NCBI RefSeq assembly: GCF_027943255.1
Contig: NC_072893.1
Location: 93,193,784-93,257,783 of the forward strand
Length of the DNA stretch: 64,000 nt
Source: Anastrepha obliqua
Taxonomy: Eukaryota; Arthropoda; Insecta; Diptera; Tephritidae
Direction: 5' to 3'
The notes beneath the pieces are model-generated. The model searched no databases, was not told the origin of the DNA, and was given only the letters and a program-made list of their open reading frames with translations. The first letter of the stretch is position 1. Each line of letters opens with the position of its first letter. Made by a program: the position numbers and the translations under genes. Below are positions 21,270 to 32,734 of the stretch, in pieces.

Positions 21270-22340
21270 CTACTTATAAATTGTTACTAATAGCCAAAAA
21301 ATATGAGTTGGCCGCATTTAGGTTAAGACAACCATCGTGGACCCATTCTTTAATTGCAGACCGCTCACTATTAATTTTAAAACACAAATCATCAACTAGA
21401 CCAATTCTACGGGAGAAATACAATTGAATATCATAAGCATAAGCAGGAACATTGAACACAGATAATATTTCATTCACAAAAAGATTAATCAAAACCTTGC
21501 GTCACGCCGGATCCAACAAAACGATACGTGGAGAAGCCTGTCTTGCACATTAACTTTTGAGTTCTTCCTGAAAGGTGGCCGATCATAAATTTGTCAGAGA
21601 TATCAGAAAATCCAAAAAAGTATTTAATCTTTTTATAACAAAGGTCATAATTTACCGAATCTTAAGCCTTAGAGAAAGTCGGAAGGCAAAGAAGAGATAG
21701 GTCACTGTGGTAAATCTGTCTCCTTATGTCATCAAGTAGCTATGCTTAGTTCTAAACTTAGATAGCAGCGGGTGCAATAAATTATTTTTCTGAATAAACT
21801 ATACAATTTTTCTTACCATCAGCGACTCACAAACCTTTGAAAAGGCTGGTAAAATGCTTATAGGCCTATAATCACAATATTGCTATTTTTGGCTACAGGA
21901 TTGATGATAGCCTGTTTCTACTCTGTTGGAAAACATGAAATTGTGAGGTAGTGATTAGTAATATACGTTAGAGTACCTAGAATATATTGGGGCTACCATT
22001 TCACAAATTTCAACAATATTTCTTACACTCCAATGGCATTTGACTTAATGCCCATGACGTACTCGTATATCAGAACTTCTGATTCCGATACACCCTCAAA
22101 ATCAAACTTACCTTTTAAACCAAAATTGCTAATAAAATATTGAGTAATAGAATATAATAGAGTAATTTTGTAATAGTTCTACTGCTCTTGCAGGCGCTAG
22201 TAGAATAGCCATTAAGCATGTCAGGGTCAGGCCCCTCAGCGTGTAGGAAGATAACAATATTCGCGCATCTCAGGATTCCCGACCAAACTGCGTACACTGT
22301 GGATCTCCTGATTTCAACGTGACTTACCTCCTCGATTACT
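21270..22340 (-). pseudogene. LINE (jockey/CR1-type) RT fragment
   Basis: On the minus strand: NPVAKNSNIV-type and an AFSKVCESLMVRKI block near 21830-21900, DSVNYDLCYKKLKYF near 21640, LSGRTQKLM and a GVTQG motif near 21500, then LFVNEILSVFNVPAYAYDIQLYFSRR, where the YADD box is damaged to Y-DIQLY, and ALKEWVHDGCLNLNAANSYF. These are successive blocks of one RT domain, with frameshifts between them. Similar in kind to other jockey/CR1-type pieces in the window. Upstream limit uncertain. Confidence 0.75.
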
Positions 22341-22559
22341 GCCCAAATTTACAACCAATCAGATCATCGATATTTGATAACAACAAACCATCGGATTATC
22401 TTGCACAAACAGAAGACTGTCATATAGAGCTGATTGCAAAATTTGTTACACTTTGTAAACTTAATATAGTATAACTCCATAATTTTTTTCTAACAGTAAA
22501 AAACAAATATATACTTAACAAAACTTAATTAAATTTAAGAGCCTGGACTTAATATGCCC

Positions 22560-22792
22560 AGCAGTTTAATGTCCGTTTCTAAATACTTTTATTTGCCAGA
22601 AATGTTAATATTTTCTTCTTTAGTTATAAATTCTCTTAACTCATATTAAACGATCTATATATAGTTATAATAAATATAAATTAATTTTTACTTAAGCCGA
22701 AGGTCCTGGCAGCCAGTGCTTTAGTATTTAAGTGGAATAATTATTTATAATTGTTTTTCTTTTAAATAAATAAATAAATAAAAAAAAATATT
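22560..22792 (+). repeat. Possible LINE 3' UTR with (AAAT)n tail
   Basis: CCGAAGGTCCTGGCAGCCAG followed by an AT-rich stretch ending in TAAATAAATAAATAAATAAA resembles the 3' tail of a plus-strand LINE. No coding sequence supports it. Confidence 0.35.
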
Positions 22793-23173
22793 CTCCGTAT
22801 ACTTTTTGTTTTATTATAACTTAGTTATTTACCATCCCATTTTCAAAAGCAATGTGCCATTGCTCTAGTCCTGAAAAATTCGTTCTTATGTCTTTTCGAG
22901 ATACTATATAATTTTTACATAGTTGGGTCAGTTACGCAGTTCAAACGTTTACAATCTCATACGGAACCCCAAATGCGCGATTTGGGAACTTTTTTAGTAC
23001 ACTGATAATATGTATTAGAAAAGTCCTTTGACCATTTTTCGAGTATTTTTTTGGAGGATTACCACAGGTAATAAATCCATAAAAAGGTTAGCTTAGCTTC
23101 GAAACTAGTGCTTTGTTAACACACAGGATACGTATTGTGAACTGTTAAAATGCATATACTTATATATATATAA
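22793..23173. other. Spacer without recognised gene
   Basis: No gene. A short palindrome-like CCAAATGCGCGATTTGG lies near 22971. Confidence 0.4.
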
Positions 23174-25080
23174 TCTATACTAATATTATAAAGAGGAAAA
23201 CTTTGTTTGTTTGTTTGGTTGTAATGAATAGACTCAAAAACTACTGGACCGATTTTAAAAATTCTTTCACCATTCGAAAGCTACATTATCCACGAGTAAC
23301 AAAGATTATATTTTATTTTGGAAAAAATAGGGTTCCGTAAGATATTTGGATTTTTCGGACACAAACTGAAAAAAATCTTATAATATATATATATATAATA
23401 TAACTAGCATTTCCCAGTGGGCTTCGCACCACCATACATAAAATGTTTTTTTTATATCGCAAGAAATTTTTCATATTAAGTTTTCTTTATAGAACTCGTA
23501 AAATGTTTAAACAGTTGAATTAGTTGATTTTTTTCATTCAACATACTTTCTAAAGATGTCACAATAGCCTTTTCTGTACTTTTTTAAAATTTGATTGTGG
23601 TGGTCACCTATATACAGGTAAGGTGAAAGAGTCGATAAAAACTTGTAATTAAACTTTGATTCTTTAATTTCCATTTCAATTTTTTACGCTAAATAAATTA
23701 TGCTAAAATAAATAAAGTTAAAAATGTTTTTCCAGTTCCTTGAATGCTCCAGTTTTTATTATATTTTCGTCCAAAATTAATATTAACATAATACACTTAC
23801 AACCTCAACAGTACAACAGAAACGCTCATAAGCGGTTGTGTATTTGTTGTTGTTTTTCCCATACAGGCATTTCGTATGAGAGGAAACCATTACTCACATA
23901 AAATGTCATAACTCAGGAACGGCTACACCGATTTCAATCAAACTTCACACAAACCACCTCCTCGAAGATAGAAAAGAACTCTGAAATTTTTGTGTTAATC
24001 GGTTCGGCGGTTCTTGAGTTATAAGATTACCAAGGAAATGTAACTTCTTTTTATATATATAGATATAAAATAAAGTCAACTTTTTATGTGTGTTCGCTAA
24101 CCGGCCGTGTCTTTGCACCGAATTAAACCAAACTTACACACATTGTTAAGAAGGTATTGAAGATGGTTTCCGTATAGTTTGGATACCTATTGGTGGATAG
24201 GGTTCGAGATATAGGTCAAAACGTGGACCCGGGTAACCTTTGGTTGTGTATGTACAATATGGGTATCAAATGAAAGCTGTTGATAAGTGCTTTAATACGG
24301 GGTAATTTTCATACCTATTGATGACTAGGGTCTCGAAATATATGCCAAAACGTGGACCCGCCGTGTCTTTGCACCGAATTAAACCAAACTTACGCACATT
24401 GTTAAGTAAGTATTGAAAATGGGTTTCGTAAAGTTTGGTTGTAATTCGGAGCACTGGCAACGGGTACAGCGTTCTTTTGAACCAGCCTTAATGTCGCTTA
24501 CTTTTTTAACGCTTGGGGCGGAACTGAACTGTCAAATTGACAGTGTGAGTTACAATGTGTCAATATTTCTTTCTGATTTGGATGCCATAAGGAAAAAACG
24601 TAAGTGCAATATGTAAAAATTGTTTGTGAATTTTGTTGGAGTGGATTTTGGAACAGTGAATAATTTCTTACGAAATTTGAGAATTTAATGTGAAATCCGA
24701 ATGAAATTATGTGTTCGTGGAAAAAACAATTTTTTTCGTTTTTTTTTGTTGAAAAATATAAATGGTTAATGGTTAAAAAAGCTCCAATGCTTAATAAAAC
24801 ATATAAATTGAAACGAAAAATTCATGGATGATCAGGAAAAAAGACGATTGTTTATTCTTATGCGTTGATTTGAAATTTAAAAACAATCTTCTTTTTTCCT
24901 GATTTTCAATTTATATTTTATATTTACTCAAAAACAAATAGAAAAACAAAAAATATTGTTTATGCCGAATCGCTTGAATAAAGAATAAAGAAATAAATAA
25001 TATGAAAACCATATATTTTCTGTTCTTAACCATATCTATTCTATTTTAGTGTGCCCAGCGAAGGGGGCCGGGTTTGCTAG
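23174..25080 (+). mobile_element. Non-autonomous Helitron(s), outer copy or copies
   Basis: Starts after A with TCTATACTAATATTATAAAG and the leader CTCAAAAACTACTGGACCGA, and ends with GCGAAGGGGGCCGGGTTTGC followed by CTAG and T, the canonical Helitron 3' end. An inverted Helitron (23404-24063) lies inside. The part from 24064 (TATAAAATAAAGTCAACTTT) itself looks like a Helitron 5' leader, so the outer unit may be two elements. Internal diverged repeats: GGCCGTGTCTTTGCACCGAA at about 24103 and 24358, ACGTGGACCCG at about 24223 and 24350. Confidence 0.7.
23404..24063 (-). mobile_element. Non-autonomous Helitron, inserted in inverse orientation
   Basis: Read on the minus strand it starts TCTATATATATAAAAAGAAG and ends ...GTGCGAAGCCCACTGGGAAA TGCTAG. 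The flanking plus-strand bases are A (23403) and T (24064), the usual AT insertion site without duplication. The interior has the phrases common to fly Helitron leaders (AACCGATTAACACAAAAATT and ACCGATTTCAATCAAACTT on one or the other strand). 660 bp, no coding. Confidence 0.75.
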
Positions 25081-25084
25081 TATA

Positions 25085-26412
25085 TTATATAAAGTTCCTA
25101 AATTTCTTTTGGTAAAGCTGGATTTATCGATATTGGCTTAATAACCATTGCGGTACATGAATAGTTAATCCATTTAGGTAATATTAAATCCATAGAAATG
25201 CTACTGTATGAATTTCCTTAGTGTAAGATTGTACACTAAAATTTCTATTTTCCTTACTTCCAACATTTTTTATGCACAAAAAAATGTAAGTGTATGTTTT
25301 ATACAAAAGAGTTAAGAGCTTAATGTGTTTAAACTAATTGAAGATGGAAGTATGCATCATAAAGTTGTGACACGTGCTGCTGTTGTGCGGGAGAAATAAT
25401 TTTCAATTTAACTTCTTCTTACCTTTTCAGTTTTGTAGCTGTTTCTCTAAGTATGAGAGACATTACAGTGCCTAATTCCGAGTAGGTCTCTGAATACGAG
25501 GTATTTGTTATCCTTTTATATTATTCGTAAAATAATAACTCTTAGTATTTTCAACTCGGTTTTCCTTGTAAGAGTAGACACACAGTGACTGCAAGCCAAA
25601 CACAGATGCATTCTAAAGAACGCGTTATAAAAATTAATGGGCTGAAAGGAGGTTGAACCTCCGTATCATATAAGCAGATATCACATTGTTTCTAAAAACA
25701 GGTATAAACTCGATTCTGAGCACGAGCTCCGCTGCCAACGTGAATATTATTTCTCTCAGACTTATCAATGACTTCTGCATTAAATCTATATTGAATTTTT
25801 ATATTGTTTAATGCTTCCTAAAAATGCAATGGCCTCCTAAGACGTTTGCTATTTTTTGCGATCAAAAAAGAACAATTTCTTCATTTCGCGTCTGGTTTAT
25901 ACAAAAACTATATCTAAAACTGCGCGTAGAACAATAACAGGCCATGGAGGGAGACAACTGCAGAGCCTGAACTACACGGATTTAAAAACAATTCCCCTAG
26001 TTGCGTCTGTGCTCAGGTTAGTGGCGGCTATAGCTGGCGTCCGTTTTGCATTAAAGGGTTCGTGATATAAACGTGTCACCTGGCAATTGCAGCGTGCAAT
26101 TAAAGGTAGCAGCCTTATCTTTAGACAAGAAAACCTGGGCTGATTCACCATATTTTCGAAGGAAACTGATTACAGAAACCAAAAACAAAGTAAAGAAGCA
26201 AAATAGTCCGGAACCCACGTTCACACGGGCACAAATCGCGTCGGAAAATGAATGGACGCAGTTTAACACCAGAAAAAAGTTTCTGGCGCTCAGGGTTTGA
26301 ATAGAATGGTACTTAATAGATGAACTCCAACTATACAGTAGTTGAAATGTTTAAATTCCTGTTTCAGATGCCTTATTATCTTCAATGTACTACTGAAGAT
26401 ATCTTCAAAGTA
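25085..26412. other. Spacer without recognised gene
   Basis: Two overlapping ~70-codon frames at 25856-26300 have mixed composition, but no domain was recognised. The rest is AT-rich. Confidence 0.35.
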
Positions 26413-26415
26413 TGG

Positions 26416-26552
26416 CAGCGGCAGTGCACAGGCTCGAATCTCCGAGCAGGAAATACCAAATGATAGAAAAAATTTTGTCTAATAGAGATCGCCTTCCGGC
26501 AGGCAATGGAAAACCCCCAAATGTATTTCTGCCATGAAAATCTCCATGTGAA
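26416..26552 (+). repeat. SINE, left part of a split copy
   Basis: Contains the B-box-like GGCTCGAATCTCCGAG, then GAAATACCAAATGATAG, TCTAATAGAGATCGCC, CGGCAGGCAATGGAAAACCC and GTATTTCTGCCATGAAAA, matching the full SINE. Interrupted at ~26552 by a short inverted-repeat element. Confidence 0.75.
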
Positions 26553-26708
26553 GGGTGGCGCAAAATTAATCGGGTGTCGCAAAATTAACCATTCAACTTC
26601 TTACTAAAAAAAAAAAAATATTTTGAATGACGGAAATCTTTATTTTGACCCTTACGTGCTCCATTGCTTGTCTGTTTGTATGCTGCAGCTGTCTAGCTCA
26701 CAAGTGTC
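26553..26708. mobile_element. Small MITE piece with GGTGGCGC end
   Basis: Begins GGGTGGCGCAAAATTAATCG and contains TTTATTTTGACCCTTACGTG CTCC and TATGCTGCAGCTGTCTAGC, which match the element at 39870-40045 (TTACGCTTTCCATGCAG, GAATGCTGCACCTGTTTCG). That copy retains the opposite end as GATTAAATTTGCGCCAC. The sequence splits a SINE. The superfamily is not determined; the GGTGGCGC start resembles the ends of the mariner at 19823. Confidence 0.55.
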
Positions 26709-26815
26709 AAATGCCGTTCGGAATCGGCTTAAAACTGCCACCTACAGTCCGGGATTTGTGGAGCAACATCAAGACGCACGTCGTAGGTTTGGGGGTTAGG
26801 CGTCAGTTATATAAT
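26709..26815 (+). repeat. SINE, right part of a split copy
   Basis: Resumes with GCCGTTCGGAATCGGCTTAA, then ATTTGTGGAGCAACATCAAG ACGCACG and ends in a TATATAATATATA tail, as in the full SINE. Confidence 0.7.
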
Positions 26816-27184
26816 ATATACACTAAGCAATAGATAAGTCCAAACGGTGCATGTGAAAATGCAGCTAATTATTCCCGGCTATGTAGTCTATGTGTAGCCT
26901 GAATCAGGTTTAAAACATAGCAGAGCTATATTTTTGTTTTTGCTGCCAAAAGTTGAATAGTGTTAAACCTCTCGATATAAGTTTTGGACGTAAACGTCCG
27001 ATTTGAAAAGGCCTTGACGACCACTTGGCTGGCTCATGTAATAACTATAAATGCGCACTTCAAATTCTTAATGGTGCCGAAAGAAGAGATTTTTGACACT
27101 TCAGCCTGAAACATCGCGGGCAATTACGGATGTATTTTTAGGTCCCTATATTTTAGTTTGGGGGGAAAAAAATCCGAAAATGCA

Positions 27185-28008
27185 AAACAGGCCGCTGAAA
27201 TTGTGAATGGTGTTTATGGAATATTATTTAATAATGATTTTCAGATATGTGCCTACGCTGATGATATTCTTATTATGGCTAAAGGCAGACAACACTCTTA
27301 CACGCGTCTTTAAATTTATTGATAAAAATGCAAAAGCTCTGGGACTACATGTAAATACCGAGAAAACCAAATACATGATTCGGTCAGCCAACAACACGAC
27401 ACGCGATGACCTAAGTATAAACAACTTTGTTTTCGAAAATATCACTGAATTTAAATACTTGGGTTTTAAACGATCAGCCGATAAAGATTCGCCGGTAGCT
27501 ATTAACGACAGAATCCAAGCTGCAAATAACGCCTATTAAACTATAACGCCGTAAAACTATTTAAATCAAAAGATTTGTCCAGAGCACAGAAAATAAGAAT
27601 ATACAAAGCACTGATACGACCCGTTCTTACATATGGCGCAGAAATATGGACGCCGAAAACAAATGATATTCATCAGCTGATGTGCTTCGAGAGACGTATT
27701 ATAAGGAAAATATATGGTCTGGTTGCAACAATAGATGACAGCTACCGCATTCGCTACAACAATCAAATCGAAGAAATCGTTCAAAGACAAAATGTAATAC
27801 GCTTTATCAAAGCCCAACGAATTAGATGGATTGGGCACGTACTGCGTATGCCGAAAGAGCGAATTGCTAGGAAAGCCCACGAAAACGATGGTTAAATGAC
27901 GTCGAATCAGATCTTAAGCAAATGAACGTACACAACTGGAGAGATGTAGCCATGGATAGAATAAAGTGGAGAAGAATTGTTGATGAAAATGTCGATAATG
28001 TGAAAAAT
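27185..28008 (+). pseudogene. LINE RT fragment, RTE-like
   Basis: Encodes ICAYADDILIMAKG (YADD catalytic box), ALGLHVNTEKTKYMIRS, then ITEFKYLGFKRSADKDSP, and after a stop pair near 27538 continues SRAQKIRIYKALIRPVLTYG AEIWTPK, CFERRIIRKIYGLV and RIRWIGHVLRMPKERIA. A frameshift near 27890 precedes DRIKWRRIVDE. The last block matches the fragment at 14990-15420, so both are probably one LINE clade. Upstream RT blocks and endonuclease are missing. Confidence 0.85.
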
Positions 28009-28009
28009 G

Positions 28010-28145
28010 TTGATAAAATCGCAGAAATAATCGAAGTTGACCGGCATGCTAGTAGTCGTAGCATCGCCCAGGAGCTAAAGATGGGCCATAAAACAGTTTT
28101 AAATCATTCGCGAAAAACTTTTACGCAAATATTTATTTTCCTTTA
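28010..28145 (+). pseudogene. mariner transposase N-terminal fragment
   Basis: Reads DKIAEIIEVDRHASSRSIAQ ELKMGHKTVLNH, the second helix-turn-helix of a mariner transposase of the mellifera/Himar type (canonical IDHKTVLNHL). It is fused directly to the 3' end of the LINE fragment; the rest of the mariner is absent. Confidence 0.75.
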
Positions 28146-30560
28146 CAAAGCTCGATGAGGGAACGAGAGATATATATGTAATATTACTAACCAGCTTTGT
28201 AACGGATTGGGTGCTATATAATATATGTATTACTATGGGGGACTTCCTCCTGAAGTAGATTGCTGATTTTTATAATGTTCGCGGCCACAAAACTACGGGG
28301 GCTTAGAAAAATCTGACGGATGCTCATACTGTACTTAAAACTTCATTAGGGTTCAGACCCGAGACATTACTAGGGACTTTTATTCACGATCCCTTAGTCC
28401 TTTTCGAGTCTGGGGATCCCAACTAAGCCTTTTATCCTTCGTGATGCTCCAATGTTTCACCTCGTAAGTGTATTCCAGCCCTGTCCCCCCGAATAATAAC
28501 TGAAACAAGCTTTAATTTACATGTATTTTTTTAGTAAAGGTGGAAGAGTAATTTTTTGGGAGCTTACATTGATATCTTCTCTAATTTACCCGTGACAGTG
28601 ATTGCTTGATCATCACAATTACGTTGTATGATATAGAGATGCTAAAGCAACTACGACAGAAAAGCCCACTTTGTGAGCTATGTAATACACCTTTAGACTT
28701 GTACGCAAAGTTCGTTGGAATTTCAGACCCAAATCAAATACGGAGTGAACTTATTGGACAATTGTATTAAGTTTTGAGGCTTGGTAAAACTGAAGTGAAA
28801 TAGATTGTAAATATAGTATTGTAAATAGTGGAAACCGCAATCAAACAAAATGGCTTCAGATTTTGCTATCAAAAGTTGACTTAGAATCCTTGGCGATATT
28901 CGGTGTTTATTATGGTGACCCTGTTGGATGTACAATAACGATATCTAAGAAAAAAGCGATTGGTATTTCGAGGGCGAGTGGAACTATGAATTATGCTCAA
29001 GGATGATAGATTTACTAGGTTCGGTCATTAGCTATGCTGAAAACAAAATTGTGAGCTACGTTACGGAGCCTTCAACAATCTTATTTTTTTTCTAAGCACA
29101 TCTCCTGTTACGTCTGCGAAATTCGCTGAGAGAAGGTTAACGGTCTGATATTGGACACACTCGTAAAAAATCTTTTCATCGTGAATTGTGCCAATAATTG
29201 CTGCTCCCCATTTACCAACCGCCTAGCGAGTGGTGAATAAAAAAAAATACCCTTGAATCTAATGTTGCTGCATTATTTTCGTTTTGGCAAACTGTTTTGT
29301 AGAAGCATTGCTTTTCAAAGCGTTGTGCCTGAAAGTTTGGAAAATGGGTTGATTCCGTTCTAGGACAGTAAAAAGGCAAGCGTCATGCTCCTCACCTTTT
29401 GTCGTTCAGACCGTTTTGCACATTCATTGCTTTTCGAAGCAATATGTAATAAAAAGAATATCCCTCCTGTACTTAGAATAACTGGCTTAGGCATATCGCT
29501 TGTGAGCTAAGGGGCTCTAGACATAGTCGCTTGAGCATCGCTAAATTGGTGTTGCTTTCACATGCAAGTTTTTGGCTTGGGGAGCAGCGGAACTTTCTAG
29601 AAAGCAGGCAAGTGATGAATCGAAGGCGACAAACATATGACTCATGACTATACTTACATTAGCAAAATAAAAAACCAGTGGTTCTGCTGTATTTTTTCAT
29701 ATCATTAAAATATTTACTTAATTTTTTGAATTATTATATTACCATTTAATCTGTGTATGCTCACTTATTCCAATGAATAGAAGAAAATATTTGTTCTATC
29801 GAGTTTGATTTGAAGTCACTGTAGGCACATGTGGCAAGAGCCATTGTCACCACAGCTCTGATACACACAAACATACACACATATGTGCTCTAATATTCCA
29901 AGTACGGTTGTACGACGAGAGTATTGGTTTCCCACAGCTGTAAGCTAATGAGGACCAGCCACACATACATGCCTACTTGTGCACATACACACATATACAA
30001 ATGCAACCCAAGGTAATTTCATTAATGTTACGCTTTGAAATTTTAGGTGTCAGTGCAGATGAAGGGTTAACGGCAGATCCGCCCACATATGTTACTAGTT
30101 ATATATATTTATGTGGATATGTATGTATGTGTGCGTATATGTGTGTTGCTTCAAAGCGAAGGTAAGCGAGCGTTAATTTAATGCGGCGCTTACGAATAGT
30201 AACTGGAAGCCGGAGATTTTTTTTGACACTGCAACGGGATAGGGATGTGGTTGTGGTTACTTCTGATGTACCCCTTTGGGCATTTTCTCGTGGTTTTTAA
30301 TTACATATTTTGTGCTACAAATGTATTTGGCAAAAGATACGTTCACAAATAAGGATAATAATACAAGGCATACATATGTACTTTAATTTATGTAGGCATG
30401 CAATCTAATCTTAGATTCACATACATACATATGTAAGTATTACGGATTGCCCTTTGCTTTAGAGCGGTGTCAATGAACTTTAGAGGAGTACCGGAAATTT
30501 TATTTGCTGCACTTTTCTTATCAAAGTTAAGAATACACCCATGCTCCCTTTTTAGATACC
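28146..30560. other. Spacer with no recognised gene
   Basis: Several short frames, none recognised. GCTGAGAGAAGGTTAACGGT followed by a TGATATTGGACACAC block near 29128 has a diverged match near 61511. CATAC/TATG-rich stretches at 29870-30170 and 30410-30435 look like simple sequence. Confidence 0.4.
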
Positions 30561-30564
30561 GAGG

Positions 30565-31590
30565 TAATACACTGGCTCTATACAACGGTAGTTAGGCCAA
30601 TCCTCTCCTGTAGTATTATAGTGTGGTGGATCGCCCTTGAAAAGGTTGTGAGTACATATTAAAATGACTGACAGAGTTTAAGAGCTTACATCTGTTTCTA
30701 CAACCGACGCAATGTCAATCACGAAATCGAAAGCGCAATATGCGATATTGTACTTCCTTACAGTAGAACTGTGGGCGAAACAATGCACCAGCAGCGCGTC
30801 AATAAGACTGAATAATTTAAATAATGGGTCATACTATAGTTAAGGTCACAGAAAGAGCCTGAACGATATTTCAAAGCGCGGAATGATTGACTACATACTC
30901 CTGCCTAGCACTGCCAGCACAACGTTCATGACCTTTGTACTCTTAAGGAAAGAGTGGAAGCAGAACGTTGTAAACGAGGGTGACTCTATTCATGTATGTA
31001 TACACAGAAGGCTCAGAGCTTGAGGGTAGGGTGGGCGGTGGAGTATATTCCGAACATCTAGGGATTTCCTTTACTTTTCGGCTCCTCAACTATTCCAGGA
31101 TTTTTCAGGCTCGAAAGATGGCAGTAATTAAGCAATATCTGGAGATGATAACTTCATTTTCATTCATAGTCAGGCGGTGATGTAATCCCTCACAAAGCAG
31201 TGAGCCATGAAATGCCGCACATCTCTTAACGAGATGGCTGAGTCATTTCGCTCAAATGCAACATGGGCTACTTTTAAGAAATGTTTAAAAAAAACAAATG
31301 AAAGATGGCGTAACGAACCCATCTGCGGAATCGCCCAACAATTGTGGCCGACTCTCAATGCAAAACGAATAGCATCCTTGCTAAGCCAAAATAAGATTAG
31401 CCTTAGGACACTGATTTCTCTTATAACCCCAAGTAATAGAAAAAGTGATTTGCTAATAATAACACAAACTCTTTTATCTAACTATCGAGTTGTAGGCCCT
31501 GACAGCTAGTACTTGATCCAGTATTAGTTTTAGTATTATATATACATACAATATATTAATTCTAATAAATAAATAAATAAAATCTTAAAA
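30565..31590 (+). pseudogene. LINE 3' part: RT end, RNase H domain and tail
   Basis: In order: WLYTTVVRPILSYSIIVWW (end of RT thumb), a linker, the RNase H start YTEGSELEGRVGGGVYSE (canonical YTDGS, so the metal-binding D is changed to E), FRLLNYSRIFQARKMA, and a C-terminal segment ERWRNEPICGIAQQLWPTLN with LLSQNKISLRTLISLITPSN, the region that follows RNase H in I/LOA-type LINEs. Ends with TAATAAATAAATAAATAAAA at 31561-31580. Multiple stops. Related in kind to 11275-12196 and 34150-34905, but the sequences are not close. Confidence 0.8.
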
Positions 31591-31876
31591 TACCATTGTT
31601 GTTGTAGTAGACTTACTAAAAATGCCCTAAGTCGATGTTCCATTAAGTTTGCCAAGAAACGTGGTGCCTCGTCTGGGTCGTACCTAGGTGAAGTGAGTTA
31701 GTTAGAGTGGGAATGTGAAGAACGGAACTTTTGCACATATGGTGGTATGCTAGGATCTATGCTATATAGGTAGCAGCTTAACCTGCTACAATACACGCTA
31801 CTCTAAGCGGGCCCTTAAGAGACAGTTCTAGCTCTTCACCTGCGATAGGTGGGGGGTTGATTTCTATTTACGGCAT

Positions 31877-32110
31877 TCATGGGGAATTGAGTATGTTAAT
31901 GGAGTCCCAATGGATGCCATTAATTACTTGTGAATAGTTATTACAATGATTGGCGTGCGTATTACATCGTCTTTTAGCGGAATAAGATGACGGCCGATAG
32001 GTATTTGTCTGATAGTAACCTGGCGAGCAATATGGGCTCGCTTTGAAGAGGGTTTTCAGCTGGTAACTTAATTCACTGTGCTTAACTAGCACCCAGTCAC
32101 CAAATTGAAC
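31877..32110 (-). pseudogene. Gypsy-type LTR retroelement, integrase C-terminal fragment
   Basis: The minus strand reads FGDWVLVKHSELSYQLKTLF KASPY, which fits the GPY/F module at the C-terminus of Gypsy-type integrases (GDxVLVK ... LFKGPY), followed in another frame by LSDKYLSAVIL (canonical NDRYxVxxI). No LTRs, protease or RT were seen around it. A small decayed piece; the call rests on one module. Confidence 0.5.
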
Positions 32111-32470
32111 TTGACTGTTTTGAGATCGGTCAATCTATGTATTAATTTGGATGATGCTAAATGTTACCGTCTAGAGATTTGTGGACTCTTTCGTCCACAT
32201 GGAAATTCAGAGAAGTTACCATTTTCAACCTGAAGCTGTCAGTGTCATTTTCAGTCGTCATTATCCTAAGAGTCTTCAAGGATCATCAAAACGTTCTCTA
32301 GGGACTGAAGATGATTCTATTTGGAGAAGTTATATAAAAGTGGAGAGAGGACACAACTCATCACCAACCCATATTCTTCTCGTTTTTTTAATTATTATCT
32401 TTAAATGCTATTTATTAGTGTCGACTACCCAAGTTACAGTTGGTTTCATACCAGACGGGAGGAAAGCGGA

Positions 32471-32730
32471 CCGAAAGAGGTGGTAGTAGCGATGGTTGAT
32501 GGCTCTTATTTTTTTTTTCCTTTCGTTTACAGTTTTTATGATCATATTGTCAACATTTTTGATAGATCAAATAAACACTTCTTAATGCATTTTCTAGCAC
32601 CGCAAGAGGTGGTGGTGATAGTTGATCGGTGTTATATTTTTCCTTTCGCTTTTATGTTCGAATTGTCTACATTTTTCATAGATCAAATATACACTTATTT
32701 ATGTAATTTCCAACACGTGAGGCGTGGTTG
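32471..32730 (+). repeat. Tandem duplication of a ~130-bp unit
   Basis: Two adjacent copies start AGAGGTGGTAGTAGCGATGG and AGAGGTGGTGGTGATAGTTG and share TTTCCTTTCG, a TCATATTGTCAACATTTTTG/ TCGAATTGTCTACATTTTTC block and ATAGATCAAATAAACACTT. Both keep the same reading frame, so a 118-codon ORF (32405-32761) contains two similar protein repeats (EVVVAMVDGSYFFFPF and EVVVIVDRCYIFPFAF). I do not recognise the protein. Confidence 0.7.
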
Positions 32731-32734
32731 CTTG

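Noticed and set aside
28146..29100. Possible LTR of a retroelement
   Set aside because: No TG...CA ends, direct repeat, primer-binding site or polypurine tract could be recognised.
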